This document shows positions 1-11,290 of a stretch of 64,000 nucleotides of DNA, piece after piece. Both the position numbers and the translations under genes were made by a program. Location of the stretch: NCBI GenBank assembly GCA_028673005.1, contig CM054113.1, forward strand, positions 208,745,504-208,809,503, read 5' to 3'. The notes under the pieces were generated by a model, which saw nothing but the letters and a program-made list of their open reading frames with translations, was not told the origin of the DNA and searched no databases. Position 1 is the first letter of the stretch; every line of letters begins with the position of its first letter. Origin of the DNA: Tanypteryx hageni (Eukaryota > Arthropoda > Insecta > Odonata > Petaluridae).

Positions 1-1038
1 TCAAAAATTTTATTAATGCAACAGATACAAAGCTGTCTCCTAGCAACATCCTATGTACTGAACAAATTCTGCTGGACAATCAACATATTGTTTCGGTGAA
101 ACAACGCATTTTATGAAAAATATTTCACACAAAAGTTATAGACAATTATATTATCTACAACTTTGATGATGACAAATATTTACATTAACGAAGTCTTATA
201 TGAGATATTTGACAAAAACGGAAGAATGACAAGAGAAAACCTCCACTTCCAGTTAAACCAATTACAGCCAAAATCTAAACAGACCTTGATTTTCTAATAA
301 AAATCTTAAATATAAAGTTTTGTGCTAATCTGAGTGGTAGATTCTTAGTAAGAGTACACACAAACATCATCTAGATAATAGTAAAAATGTATTCTTTTCA
401 TGAAAATAATACTTTCTCTATACAAGGTATGGAAAAAGTGTATATTTATATGACAAGAAATATTTATTTTATTGCCCAACAGTATTTGAAAAGAAACTAT
501 TTTCTCAGAAGTATATTTCATGAATTTAAGAAAAAAATTCATTTTTATGTTTACAGTGAAATATTCATCCTGATTGAGTGATTTTATCCGAGTATGTCAT
601 GTTTGTCTTCTTCTTCAATATAAATTCCAAAAATTCTGAAGTTCATTAAAATGCATCTGGAACTCATGTGCCTAATATAAGTATACAGTCAGGCAAACAA
701 ATGTGCTTTTTCTTTTAAGTAATGTCTAATAAAATATTTTGAAGCTCCACCCAGAAAATTAGCTGTGGTTGAAGTCAACTGCTACACACACATCAAAATT
801 GAGAGAACAGCAAACAATCTGGCTTACAAGAAATAAGTCTTTTATATATACATAATAAGATATTCACTTATTAAAATCTGGTTAAAAGGAATTCAATTTA
901 TAAAATTTTCTTAGATAAAAATTGATAAAATGTATTTAAATAAATGTCAATATTCGTAGTTGATTTTTAGGAAAAATAAACGTTGATATTGGTTGACTAC
1001 TATTCTAGTGTAATGTAATGAAAAGTGCCTCCTGAGAC
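1..1038. other. AT-rich DNA, no gene recognised
   Basis: No protein-like exon could be recognised on either strand. An AATAAA on the minus strand at about 8-13 could be a poly(A) signal of a minus-strand transcript, but nothing coding was seen above it. A stretch near 950-1010 carries an AAAAATAAACGTTGAT-like motif also found at the ends of the non-autonomous elements at 14101-15164 and 38293-39471, so it may be a remnant of that family. Confidence 0.5.
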
Positions 1039-1100
1039 CAGGGCCGGCCCAACAGTTTTCTCGAGTGTGGGCAAGAATTATTTTGGCCGCTCCTAATACA
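1039..1100. mobile_element. hAT-like terminal sequence (CAGGGCCGGCCC), solo end
   Basis: CAGGGCCGGCCCA is a typical hAT terminus and resembles the verified hAT end at 8098. No matching inverted end or target-site duplication was found downstream, so this is either a truncated copy or an element whose other end has decayed. Confidence 0.4.
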
Positions 1101-2424
1101 AGTCACTTCATATCCATCAGCACACGAAGGGAGGCATTCAAAATCACACGATTTTGCTAGATGAAGTTCATACTAGTAGTTTTGTTAGCAATTATTACAA
1201 AAAAATCTTTTACTTATAAATTCAGCAGAAATATAATTTAAAATACTTTTATTCAATTAAAAGGAATTCATTTGAAGTATTCATACATTAAAATGCACAG
1301 AGAAATTTCATCCGTCCCAAATGCCTCTAAAAAGACCCTATTGAGTGCCACAGAAAACACTATGGAAACCAATACTCGGAATTAGTAGAGTAGATTAGGC
1401 ATTAATTTTCACACATAGTTATTTACCTGCACCAGGGCAAATTTGCCATTGTTCAAGGTATGAATTTTTATTTTAAAATGGATTTTTAAGCTAATTTGGG
1501 ACTGATTTTCTTGAATGTAAAATGAAACTTCATTCTTTTTGTTACTCACATGAAATATATTGTATTTTGTTGTTCGAGTTATTTGTTCAGTTCTTCAAAT
1601 CATGAACAAATTACACCAACTTTTATTTATATATTTTTAAAATCACAATGCAATAAATAGAAATTGGAGGTGTCTATGTTGCTTCCATAAAAACATTAAC
1701 ACATCCAAGCTGAAATACACTGAAAGGTACATACAGAGGCTACATTGCAGTATGTTTTCATAGCATTTATAATTGCACATTGTTAGTGTCACAGAAATTC
1801 AGCACTTTTTGGGCTTCATATCCCACAATTTCTGCATGTTATCAAATTCTCACTTCAGCATAAATAAACTTTATTCTTTCAAGCATATGGCTAAGTTCCA
1901 TGTTTGTGGCTCAATTCTAAATTATTTTAAGATACAAATAAAAAATTTCCTGTCTGCATTAAAGGACAAAAGGACCTTTATTGGCCTATTTATTTTCAGA
2001 TTATAGAATTTTTGTCAATTTTTGAAATTTCATTCTTTTGTTGCACATTACCACAAAACTCTAAAATTTTGTAGTTACCTGATAATTCTGTAATACTGAG
2101 AAACCAGTCATATTACATAAAGTTGTACTGGAAATTGTGTACATTTATTTCTTAAAATAATTTAGGAATAGCCTTTAATAGTTGAAACATGGGAGTCCAG
2201 GGTTCGATTCTTCTTTCAGGAGCCGATTTTAGTATTGATATCTTTTCCATGATATCTACATACTATATATTTCCAAAATTTGTTTGTTTGCATCATTATG
2301 CACACCCAAACTATAAGACCTAGAACAACCAGATTTGGTATGGTTCTTACTTACATTTTAACTTAGTGAATGGTCAAGGTTTGGTCAACTAGGATTAGTT
2401 ATTGCTGCCAATATAGGGGATTAA
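1101..2424. other. AT-rich DNA, no gene recognised
   Basis: Only short open frames in AT-rich sequence with no recognisable protein. A B-box-like GGGTTCGATTC near 2210 has no matching A box, so it is not called as a tRNA or SINE. Confidence 0.5.
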
Positions 2425-2515
2425 CATTTTTCCATAAGATAATACATGAAAATCGATTGATGGACATGGAGGCTTTTATTCTCTTGCAAATTTAAACTAC
2501 TTAAAATGAAGATAC
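2425..2515. repeat. Dispersed repeat family A, truncated copy
   Basis: The stretch running from CCATAAGATAA through GGAGGCTTTTATTCTCTTGCAAAT matches, with divergence, the repeats at 5855-6115 and 37365-37640 (same order: CGTAAGATAAC, GACGTGCAGGCTTTC, CTTTTGCAAAT). Function and class are unknown. It ends shortly before the inverted-repeat transposon starting at 2580. Confidence 0.5.
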
Positions 2516-2579
2516 GAACTTGGGACAAAAACATGTATTGAATCAACTTTATATTTTTCAAAGACAAAATTTGAATCTG

Positions 2580-2949
2580 ACAAGGGTAGACTACGTACCT
2601 TGGGTCGTCGATTTCGACGAAACTTTTTTGGGTAGTAGAATACTTCAAATAAGAAGACCTGTGTATCAGCTTTTGATTGAGTGGGCCTTAGTTTTGGCAT
2701 TATCATTTTTCTTTTTGCAGGATTAATTGTGGCTGGATAAAATGCAATAATAGGCCATCAATATTGAGCAGGTGGGTTGGATGGGTGGTTACCATACTGG
2801 CTACCGAACATTTTGTCCTGGGTCCAAATCCCACATCATACCAATTATTTTTTTCGTTTTAATCCACTTTATTCTTTTTAATTTATTATTTATTTACTTC
2901 ATTAAAATCTATACAAAGAGCCTATTGGTAGATATTTCAATGTGAATTG
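2580..2949 (+). repeat. Left terminal inverted repeat of the pogo-like element
   Basis: Inverted match to 3794-4159. The arm carries a tRNA B-box-like GGTCCAAATCC at 2821-2831, mirrored by GGATTTGAACC at 3903-3913 in the right arm, whose reverse complement GGTTCAAATCC is closer to consensus. This suggests that a tRNA-related sequence was captured in the arms. Confidence 0.75.
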
Positions 2950-3109
2950 TAAATCTAACGCTACAGGAATGAGGATCGCAGCAGTTGAAATGCAAAGAAC
3001 AAGTATCACAGTGGAGTAAAGGTAATGCGAAAGGAGAAACATGCTTGGACAAACATAATATGATTAAAAGCTGTACATAACGACAGATTTTGCAAAGCAA
3101 GGGAAAGGA

Positions 3110-3640
3110 AGGACCAAGTTACGTCCAGTGGGTGTTAGCTGCAGCCTATCAACATACATCGCTAGAGTTCATCTTCACTGCATCTCGAGCGTGGTTAATA
3201 AAATTCAAGAAAGAATTCCGAATTCGACAGTGAAAAGTTACAAACTACATTTCTCAAAAAGATGAAACGTCTTTGGAAGAAACTTTAAAAGCTGCCGAAG
3301 TTTTCCGAAAACAAACTTGGCGCATAATACCCAACTATGACCTAGACTACGTCATTAATACCGCCCAAACTATATGTGAGTACAGAGTTGACGTGAAGCG
3401 AACCTTAACTTATCAAGACGAAAAGGCTGTCCAGAGATATACCAGAGACAGGAACAAAATCACATATTCATACACGGCACAGTATGCGATCACTGCCTCA
3501 GGAAATTTGCTACCCAAAGTGTTTCTTTGTATGCAATAACCTGGAGGTACGTTTAGGCTTCGAGTGAGCAGAACCATGAGGCAGTTGGAGAAGGAGTTCC
3601 TAAACGTTGTAGTTACGTGCTCCAAATCTGGTAAAATGGT
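3110..3640 (+). pseudogene. Pogo/CENP-B-like transposase remnant
   Basis: Reading from about 3156 in one frame gives FTASRAWLIKFKKEFRIRQ, then a TGA, then KVTNYISQ and a run to 3537 containing YRVDVKRTL and YTAQYAITASGNLLPKVFLC. After a TAA the frame continues with RTMRQLEKEFLNVVVTCSKS. The first block matches the CENP-B-type HTH (Tc5 domain) of pogo-group transposases; the rest matches the start of their DDE domain. The segment YVINTAQTICEYR has Ala where relatives, as I recall them, have Asp (NTDQTG), which would remove a catalytic carboxylate. With two in-frame stops and no C-terminal half, the protein is dead. Family placement comes from remembered motifs, not a search. Confidence 0.65.
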
Positions 3641-3793
3641 GACATAATTGATTCAATTTTTTTAAAAACCGTTGTGAAGCCTTATGAATGCTTTTCTTCT
3701 TTTTACAACAGTTATCTTCCAAAAACGTCTACACACACTTCCCCTTCAATTGACGAATAGCACAAATCTAACAGTTATGTTCTTTCAGACATC

Positions 3794-4159
3794 AATTCAC
3801 ATCGAAATATCTACCAATACGCTCTTGTGCATTGATTAATGAAGTAAATAAATAAATAATATAATAAAGTGGATTAAAATGAAAAAAACTTGGTATGCCG
3901 TGGGATTTGAACCTGGGACAAAATATTAGAAAGCTACTACGGTGACCACCCATCCAACCCACCTGCTCGATATTGATGGCCTATTATTGCATTTTATCCA
4001 GCCACAGTTAATCCTGCAAAAAGAAAAAAAGATTCTGCCGAAACTAAGGCCCATTCAATCAAAAGCCGATAGATACACGGGTCTTCTTATTTGAAGTATT
4101 CTACCACCGAAAAAGGTTTCGTCGAAATCGACGACCCAAGGTATGTAGTCTCCCCTTGT
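3794..4159 (-). repeat. Right terminal inverted repeat of the pogo-like element
   Basis: Reverse-complement partner of 2580-2949. The outer end reads CCCCTTGT against ACAAGGG on the left. The arms differ by many scattered substitutions, indicating an old insertion. Confidence 0.75.
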
Positions 4160-5104
4160 GAGCCAATTTAGCATACGATTTAGTGAAAAAGGTATTTTAA
4201 TAGGTTTGTAACAATGGAAAATGTTAAATACTGTGTCTATGACATTAACGCTTTAAAATGGGAATTGCCCTCTCATCTCCTACTTTACAGTTACAATGTC
4301 ACCAAAAAAGAGAACACTTTTTAATACAACATAATCAAACTCAAAAAGGAAAGCAACATCTAGAGCTGCAGAAAATGAGGAAAAGACAAAATCGACACAA
4401 AACAAATAGAATAAGAATGGCCAATTTTTGAGCACTTGAATCTCCACAGCAAGCACAAAGTTGACTCACACAACAATGTTAAAGAATGATTTAAAACATA
4501 ACCCTGAGAACGGCAAGAAATTTGACTAGTAACTTATAATTATAACAAATATGAATTAATTTTGAATTACATTTTTATGGGAATTTCTAATTTTTAGGAA
4601 TATGATGAATGGCAATATTTTTTTAGCATTGAAACTATTTTTTCTTTTAATTAACTTGAAATGTGCATTCATCAATTACATTGTGTGAAATTTTCTAAGG
4701 TGAAATTTACATCTAGAATTATCCCGAGTTATGATCCCTGAAAAGTAAAAATTAATGGATTTTTTGAATGCTAGTTTTATACTTTGCTCAAATTTGAATT
4801 TTAACATGAAATTTTTTGTATATTTTGTTATAAAAGGTGCATGACATCTTTTTGGATAAATTTTAATTATAACAGTATTAACAAATCAGTGGACATGTAA
4901 AAATTCTTTAGAGTTGTGTAACCTTTATAAGGTTAACAACAAAAATTTTAAATTTGCATTAAATCTTTTACTACAAAATAAAAAAGTGGCGCTCTAAATA
5001 TTTTTGGTTTTTTTTATTTCATATTTTATTTTTCAACTAGCTATTATGAGATTCTAATGGCATGATATGGTATTGTATTATCGACAGAGAACTTTCTTTT
5101 TCAG
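4160..5104. other. AT-rich intron-like DNA upstream of the MGME1 exon
   Basis: Very AT-rich, without recognisable coding sequence. A TTTTTCAG acceptor lies at its right edge. No upstream MGME1 exon was found here. Confidence 0.5.
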
Positions 5105-5237
5105 AGGAGAAACTGTTTTAATCGAATGGAAGAAATCCGATAAGCCTAAGCCAACATTAGAGAAAACCTATGATGCTCCAGTTCAACTGAGTGCCTACTT
5201 AGGAGCAATGAACTATGACCAAAACTATCCAATACAG
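5105..5237 (+). CDS. MGME1: MGME1 internal exon (mitochondrial PD-(D/E)XK exonuclease)
   Basis: The exon is bordered by TTCTTTTTCAG and CAG|GTTTAG. After one base completing a split codon it encodes 44 residues starting GETVLIEWKKSDKPKP and ending AYLGAMNYDQNYPIQ. This is the part of mitochondrial genome maintenance exonuclease 1 carrying the (D/E)-x-K metal-binding motif. The vertebrate protein has an Asp in a very similar IDWKTS context; here the motif is IEWKK, so the acidic residue is Glu, which the PD-(D/E)XK fold tolerates. MGME1 trims single-stranded flaps during mitochondrial DNA replication. The exon ends in phase 0 and joins 15630 without a gap in the family alignment. Upstream exons were not found in the window. 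Confidence 0.85.
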
Positions 5238-5854
5238 GTTTAGTTTTATTATTTATTCATCAATATTTAAGAATTTAGATAAAATTTGAGGCATGTTTTT
5301 TCATAATATGATGCTTAACTCATGCAAATCTACAGATTTTACATAATTTATTTCAATTAAGTTTGAGAAATGATCAGTAAATTAATTTTTAGTGTATGAA
5401 GTAAAATTTTTTGCTTTGAAAGTTGAATTTATCCCTCACTGAAAATTTGGAATTAAAACATTCATTGGGGCTGTTTTTATTCATGCATTATTGCGACTTG
5501 TTTGTTATTAGAAAGAGTACCCAAAGTAGTGGCATATCTATGTCTCTGTGGATCCCATTGCAAGAAATAATGATGGGACTCCCTCTTGAGCAATAAATAA
5601 AGAGTTGATTCAGATATAAAATTGAATTAATGTAACATAACATGTAGTGTTATGAATTATCTTTCCAATATCATAAAAAATACAAAATATTATTTTGTAT
5701 ATGTAAATTTAAGGAAATAATCAACCCTATATAATTTGCTTGGTTATGTGTCTAGTGTAATGCTCGACTGTGGTGCTGCTCTTAAAGAGCAGTTATAAAA
5801 GAGCGGGAGAATCAGGAACTATTTATGACTGACTGTAATGCTATTTTAAACAAA

Positions 5855-6115
5855 CTTTTCGAGTAGGTAGGAGATTGAAATTTGGTAGGAATGTTTAATT
5901 CTTATAGTAAAAGTCATTTAAGAAAAAAAATCCCCAAAAAAGACCCAGGTTCGACTCTAGAGAATAACTTCTATTTTCCATAAGACCCTGTAAAAATTAA
6001 TTTAGCGACGTGCAAGCTTTCCCTCTTTTGCTCATAAAAAATTAGAAAAAAATTGATCCCTGGGACTGTTTTAAAGGAAAATGAACCGAGTTTCTTATTC
6101 TTATCGTCAATTGTC
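5855..6115. repeat. Dispersed repeat family A, copy 2
   Basis: Matches 37365-37640 in the same orientation with moderate divergence. Shared blocks include TAGGTAGGAGATTGAAAT, GACCCAGGTTCGACTC, TCCATAAGA, GACGTGCAAGCTTTC and the ending TATCGTCAATTG. It has a tRNA B-box-like GGTTCGACTC but no convincing A box. No coding capacity is seen. Confidence 0.6.
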
Positions 6116-6403
6116 TCTTTGAATGTACCTATTCGGGAACACTGTAAGCCATTCTTCACACAGCTTGAAATCATGACTGTACATAGCATTTACATCTATA
6201 TAAATGTGGTCGATATTAAAGAACATCTAGAAAACCTACCTGTTAGATCTGATGTGCAGTCATTTTCATATGTCTTTCCTCAAATGGAGCGGTGCCACAT
6301 TCGCCGCTAGCGGACATCAAACTTCTTTTACTGGCTATGCATTCCATGTCTGAGCTTCGTGCTACTATGAGGAATTTTACAGTCATCATTCTTAATACAG
6401 GGT

Positions 6404-6585
6404 TATCGGCTATTATAAACACATTATCGGAAGTTATGGACACATTATTGTTAGTTATAAACAAAGTATCGGTAGTTATAAACACATTATTGGTAGTAAT
6501 AAACAAAGTATCAGTAGTTATAAACAAACTATCAGTAGTTATAAGCACATTATCGTGAATTATAGACAGAATATTGATAATTATA
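6404..6585. repeat. Minisatellite of ~21-22-bp units
   Basis: Eight or so imperfect tandem copies of a unit close to AGTTATAAACACATTATCGGT, alternating with a variant ending in AAAGTATCAGT. The array ends just before the transposase start at 6609 and may be the subterminal or 5' untranslated part of that transposon. Confidence 0.7.
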
Positions 6586-6608
6586 AACAATACTAACCCT
6601 ACCCTATA

Positions 6609-7627
6609 ATGGAAGAAAACTCTCAGGAAGTAGTAAATGAAAATGGAATACAGAGTGAACTAAATGATTCAGTTGCTAGAACAAGAAAGAAAAGAACCTC
6701 AATAACCGACGAAAAAATTGAAGTATTTAAAAATATGAGAGAACAAGGTGAGTCAGCGGTTAAAATGGCAAAAAACTTGGGCGTATCTGTGTCTGTTGTG
6801 TACAAACTAATGAGGAATATACACGAAACTGAGGAAAATATGGAAGAAGTTGATTTAACACGGAAGAAGCCTGGACCCAAACCGCAACAAGTTTCTAAGA
6901 TTATCGGACAAAATATGTGAAATTATTCAAGCCGACTGCTCATTGACACAAAAAGGCATTCAAGAAAAGTTGAGGGAATATGACTTCATTTGCACACAGT
7001 CTACTATATCGACAAATCTAAAAAATATTGGCATTACAAGAAAAAGATTGAAAAGAAGAGTTTCAAAATCCACAACACCTGAAGTTTTATCAAAAAGGAA
7101 AATATATTCTCGTGAAATCATGAGGATCCCATCAGGAAGAATGTTATTTCTAGATGAAACTGGTTTTAATCTACATAGTACCAACAATTATGGATATTCT
7201 CCTAAAAATATAGATGCTATCAAAAAGGTTCCTACGAACCGTGGGAGAAACAAGTTTGATAGCTGTGGTTGCTATAAACGGAATTAAGAATTATAAAATA
7301 AAAGTGGGTGCTTATAACACAGAATATTTCGTTGACTTTCTTCAAGACTGCAAATCAGAGAATGTTTTTAAGGAAGGTGATATCGTTATTATGGACAATG
7401 TGAAGTTTCACCACAGCTCTGAAATGATTACTTGGCTTGCCGCAAATAATGTTTGCTACAAATTTCTTCCCCCTTACAGTCCGCAATTGAACCCAATTGA
7501 AGAGGTTTTTAGTGTGCTTAAAATATTTCGAATAGCTTTTGAAGAGATATGTAGTCATGTGTATCATATTAAAACTCTGATAATGACAAAGTGTCTTAAT
7601 AAACATGATTTGTTGCTTTTTATGTAA
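6609..7627 (+). pseudogene. Tc1/mariner-IS630 superfamily transposase (DD34E), frameshifted
   Basis: Three overlapping frames together make one ~330-residue transposase. Frame 1 (ATG 6609 to TGA 6918) has a basic N-terminus and a helix-turn-helix (MAKNLGVSVSVVYKLM). A frameshift near 6895 leads to LSDKICEIIQAD, the second HTH and the first catalytic motif DETGFNLHST around 7155. A second frameshift near 7230 leads to MDNVKFHHSS with the second Asp and PYSPQLNPIEEVFSVLK with the catalytic Glu. There are 34 residues between the second Asp and the Glu, hence DD34E. NPIEEVFS rather than NPIENLW suggests the Gambol or IS630-like branch rather than classical Tc1. All catalytic residues survive, but two frameshifts make it inactive. 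Terminal repeats were not resolved. Confidence 0.85.
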
Positions 7628-8305
7628 AATAAAATGTCCACGAATTTATTGATATTATGTACATGCTGAATATTGTTGCATATAAGTCAACTTTTAAAGT
7701 TTCTAAAAATCTATTAATAAATTAGGGTTGACTTATACACCAAGTATAAAAATAGAAGTTACTGGCCAATGGCTGCTTCTCTTTTGGCATATTTGGTTTT
7801 AGGCATCTTCATTGTGATGGATTAATTCTCTATCCAGTCTCACGTCAACTCTTTACAAATACAGAATTCCCTTGCTGCAGCACAGTTATTTGATAATTTT
7901 GCAAATTCTACTACTTTTAATTTGAAACTTCATATTTCATTCTTTTGGTTGACAAGTTTACTAGTACCCAATTTGAATAAATGTTGTTGCAAATCGAAAT
8001 AGTTGTAAAAAATGACACTATGTGATCTCATGTGAAAGTAGGAGAATTTCTCGCATATTTTCAGATAAGAATTTCCCATGTATTTCCTGATCATGAGCAG
8101 GGCCGCAGTATGTGAGTGTGCAGGTTGTGCATCGCACAAAGGCGCCTTGTCAAGGAGGGCGCCTTCAGAAATTCAATGACGAAATTTAAAAATTAATGAC
8201 AGAAAAGTCATGAGCAATAATAGAGTTAATATCAGAAAAGAATAAGTCTCATAGTATTAGTTTAATAGTTGTTTTCCCAGCTTGTCAGTACAGAAGAGGA
8301 AAAAG

Positions 8306-8490
8306 TGTCTTCCTTTAAGGGCCGGCCCGAGATACCCATGAGCCGGACCCGTGATACGGAGCCCGGGGCGCCAAAGCTTTGGGGCGCCAGCCATTGGAGG
8401 CGTCGAAGCTTTGCGAGTGCTCAGAAACTTCGGGGAAAGAGGAAACAAGATTTGGGGACAAGCTCAGGAGGCGCCCTTTTCTTTTCACAT
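8306..8490. mobile_element. GC-rich hAT-related fragment nested in the larger hAT
   Basis: It begins AAGGGCCGGCCCGAG, like the solo end at 1039, and contains a palindrome GGGGCGCCAAAGCTTTGGGG plus CGCC at about 8370-8393. GC content is far above the surroundings. No target duplication was established. Confidence 0.4.
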
Positions 8491-9239
8491 ATTGCAGTAA
8501 AACAGATGCTAATGCACACGTGGCATACACCCATTCAAAGGCCTTCCGCCTTTAAAGATTTTTGCACTTATTTTAAGTATATGCGGCGAAAATGGATGGA
8601 GAAGTCGGGGTGTACTGGAACAACCTAAAAATTTCTCTGCACACCCCTCAGAGGGACTAAATTGGTGGTACACCAGCAAAACAATGGCAGCCCCTTCAGG
8701 GGGGTGCATTTATTGCCCCTTTACTGCCACTGTTTCCTGGGTTATGTATCTCTCCTATATCTGGAAGAGAGGTATGAGGGACAAGCAAGCGTTATTCCCC
8801 AAACCACCACACTCCTCGCTTATCCTTTTCTTGAGAAAAGCACTAAATGTTCACCCTTCCATAGCATCTCAAACTAATTGTACCGACGAGGATTCATATT
8901 TTTGAAGAATCCTTGGAGCCGACCAGAGTTTATTGCTTCTATTTGGCCCCTCCCTGCATTTCCATTTTCATCCCTGAAGTATTCACTATTCTCCGAGCAT
9001 TCGTTCAAGAAACGTCTTACTGTGTGTTTGTTGTGCATGCGAACAAGAGAAAGAAGTGGTGCTTTGGTTTCTGCTTAAGAGCCTGCAGTGATAACTTCTT
9101 CTTTCATCCATAAAAAGTCAACATGGAAATATCAGGATAAGTACTCTTTTTCCTATAAACTCAATTTATTAAATTTAAGTCGGGTGAGCTTCATATACCT
9201 TTGACTTGTATTTCACTGTATTTGCTTCCCTTAAATTTC

Positions 9240-9242
<3 letters not shown>

Positions 9243-9301
<59 letters not shown>
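9243..9301. repeat. (TA)n microsatellite, left of the SINE
   Basis: Nearly pure TA dinucleotide run directly followed by an (ATTC)n run that forms the SINE tail on the other strand. Confidence 0.9.
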
Positions 9302-9305
<4 letters not shown>

Positions 9306-9693
9306 TTCATTCATTCATTCATTCATTCATTCGTGTTCTGTCTTGCGACAGGTCCTACCAATTAATTAATCAATTGGTTTTGACTAGGGAATATACATAC
9401 ACGGTGTGGTGGTTTCCCGTTTCCTTCCACACCGGACTCGCACACAGAAGGGAGGAGGGAAACCCGGTGCCGGCATTTGCCTGCTCTTACGAAGAACACC
9501 AGGGGGGCCAACGGCTTAACGTCCCTTCCGAAGGACGGAACAGCTGAATTTGCGCGGTCTCCTCAAAACCATGCAAACAGGGGGCCGGGTGACCTTGAGA
9601 AAAAATCCTACTCGCGCAGGATTCGTACCCGATGACTTTTTCAAGCATCGGGCGAGTAGCAGCCAGCGTCCTAACCACTACACCACTGGCACC

Positions 9694-9695
<2 letters not shown>
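9302..9695 (-). mobile_element. tRNA-derived SINE inserted in a (TA)n microsatellite
   Basis: On the minus strand the element starts at 9695 with a tRNA-like head: GGTGCCAGTGGTGTAGTGG (A-box region, about 9670-9688) and GGGTACGAATCCTG (B box, about 9617-9631). The long spacing between the boxes contains nested stems CTACTCG/CGAGTAG and CCCGATG/CATCGGG. A GC-richer body follows, including CGTCCTTCGGAAGGGACGTT, and the 3' end is a (GAAT)n tail (9302-9332 as ATTC on the + strand). TA repeats on both sides indicate insertion into one microsatellite. SINEs are transcribed by RNA polymerase III and moved by a partner LINE, not identified here. The parent tRNA was not determined. Confidence 0.8.

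Positions 9696-9751
<56 letters not shown>
9696..9751. repeat. (TA)n microsatellite, right of the SINE
   Basis: Nearly pure TA run continuing the array at 9243-9301, which the SINE splits. Confidence 0.9.
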
Positions 9752-9754
<3 letters not shown>

Positions 9755-9779
9755 CAATGTTACATTGCGATTAACTCAA

Positions 9780-11203
9780 CTCTCTGCTCGAAGCGGAATT
9801 ATATTTATCTCGTTTTCTACTCTCATGCGTGACCCTGATTTTCTTGAATTACTTATGAAATTATCTTTTTTATTCACCCTTTGAGTTAGCATATTTTAGA
9901 GATTTGTTCTTACATGAACCACGTAAATTCCTGTAAGGGTTAAAAGCCACATTTACGAAAGTCAATTTATTAATATTCCAATCTCGGTGACAACCTCTAG
10001 TGGAAGAAATAATTAATAATTGCTATTACTAAGTATTTGTTTACAATGTACAGGAGTTTTAGAATAATTATATAGGACTAGAGAATTTCTTCGTTGCTAT
10101 ATTACATTGCATTTGATAAAAAAAAAACAATTTTAATTAAGAATAACGACTCCTTTTTTGCTCGCGAAGTATTTTTCTTATTTATTCCCTTATTGGCTTT
10201 CATACATTCCTTTCTATTTTCTGTCATTCACTATCCATTTTTTGTTGAAATTACCACCGAGTGTTTCTTTCTTATTTATTATCTAACAGTATTTGGATTC
10301 AGGATGAGTATATTTTATTTTTTTACTTTTCCAAGTGTGTGATAAATAAAATTAAGTGATATTACTATGTGCGTTTAAATGTCTGTCTTCGGAAACAGAA
10401 CCGTGAAAATAGGCTCAACATAAATAATTCTTTTCATTAATTTAATTCAGACACCTTGGCATAAAATATATAATGAATAAAGCAGAAATTTTGCGTTGTT
10501 CTCATAAAAAGGTTCTTCAATTCAGTGAGATGTTATTTAATTATTCTTCAGAATTGCTCAGAATCTATGTAAAAGAAGGCATGGACGTTAAATCATCAAG
10601 GGACTAGCAATACACTTAATATTACCGATCGCCCAAATTGTGTGACCATTATCATTGTTGTAAATTGCGACTTTTCGCATTGCAACGAATTTTTTTTGTC
10701 AAATTCGGCGCGTAACTGAATTTACCTAATAATCATAATTAAATTCTTTCTTTTGCCAACACAACCGTTCCGGTCTCGACTTAAAATTAGTATCTTGATT
10801 CTAACTAATTTTAAAATGCAAATTTGTAATACCTGAAACTGATTCCAATTCTTCCATTCAATGATTATATTCTTATGCAGTATGGGTTTGTCGGAACACC
10901 CCCTTATAGAAGGAATTATTTAACATTTCTAGTTGAATTAAGTATTGTTTAAGAACAGGAGTTTTTTTACAAATTAGAGAGGACAAAAACAGCCCAAACA
11001 GCAGTCGTATTAATTAATCTTATATCTTAAAATAGATTTATGGTAACTTACTGTAATGTAATGTAAAATTTATATTATTCTGTAAGCATCTACTATATCA
11101 TTATTGTAAAGTGCCGATATATCTGACTGTCACGCTTTTTTAGGCACTTCAAGATGGGCTACCGATTATAAATTTGGTATAGATATAGGGCATTGCAATA
11201 GTT
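9780..11203. other. hAT interior, no gene recognised
   Basis: AT-rich sequence inside the large hAT element. No transposase segment or other protein was recognised on either strand. Confidence 0.5.
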
Positions 11204-11290
11204 CAGTGGTTTTCAAACTGTGTTCCGCGGAACCCAAGAGTTCCGCGAAGTCGTCTCAGGGATTCCGCGAAACGATCAAAACTTCAATAT
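11204..11290. mobile_element. hAT-like left end (CAGTGGTTTTCAAACTG)
   Basis: Begins CAGTGGTTTTCAAACTG, followed by GGAACCC and two further TTCCGCG(A/G)A-type motifs, very like the verified hAT end at 47588. The right end and target duplication were not found, so the copy may be truncated. Confidence 0.5.

Larger units (their letters stand above)
2580..4159 (+). mobile_element. pogo-like DNA transposon with ~370-bp terminal inverted repeats
   Basis: Two arms, 2580-2949 and 3794-4159, are diverged inverted copies of each other starting from ACAAGGG at the outer ends. Shared blocks include ACCTTGGGTCGTCGATTTCG and GGCCATCAATATTGAGCAGG-like sequence. Between the arms lies a decayed transposase with a CENP-B-type helix-turn-helix (see 3110-3640). 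At 1.58 kb it is short for an autonomous pogo/Tigger element. No TA duplication is visible at the edges (flanks are tg and ga), so the exact ends may be a few bases off. Assignment to the pogo group rests on the protein remnant, not on the termini. Confidence 0.75.

Noticed and set aside
2200..2225. B-box-like GGGTTCGATTC as a tRNA gene
   Set aside because: No A box at the right distance and no cloverleaf can be formed.
6292..6558. 88-codon frame before the mariner transposase
   Set aside because: It is a translation of the ~21-bp minisatellite.
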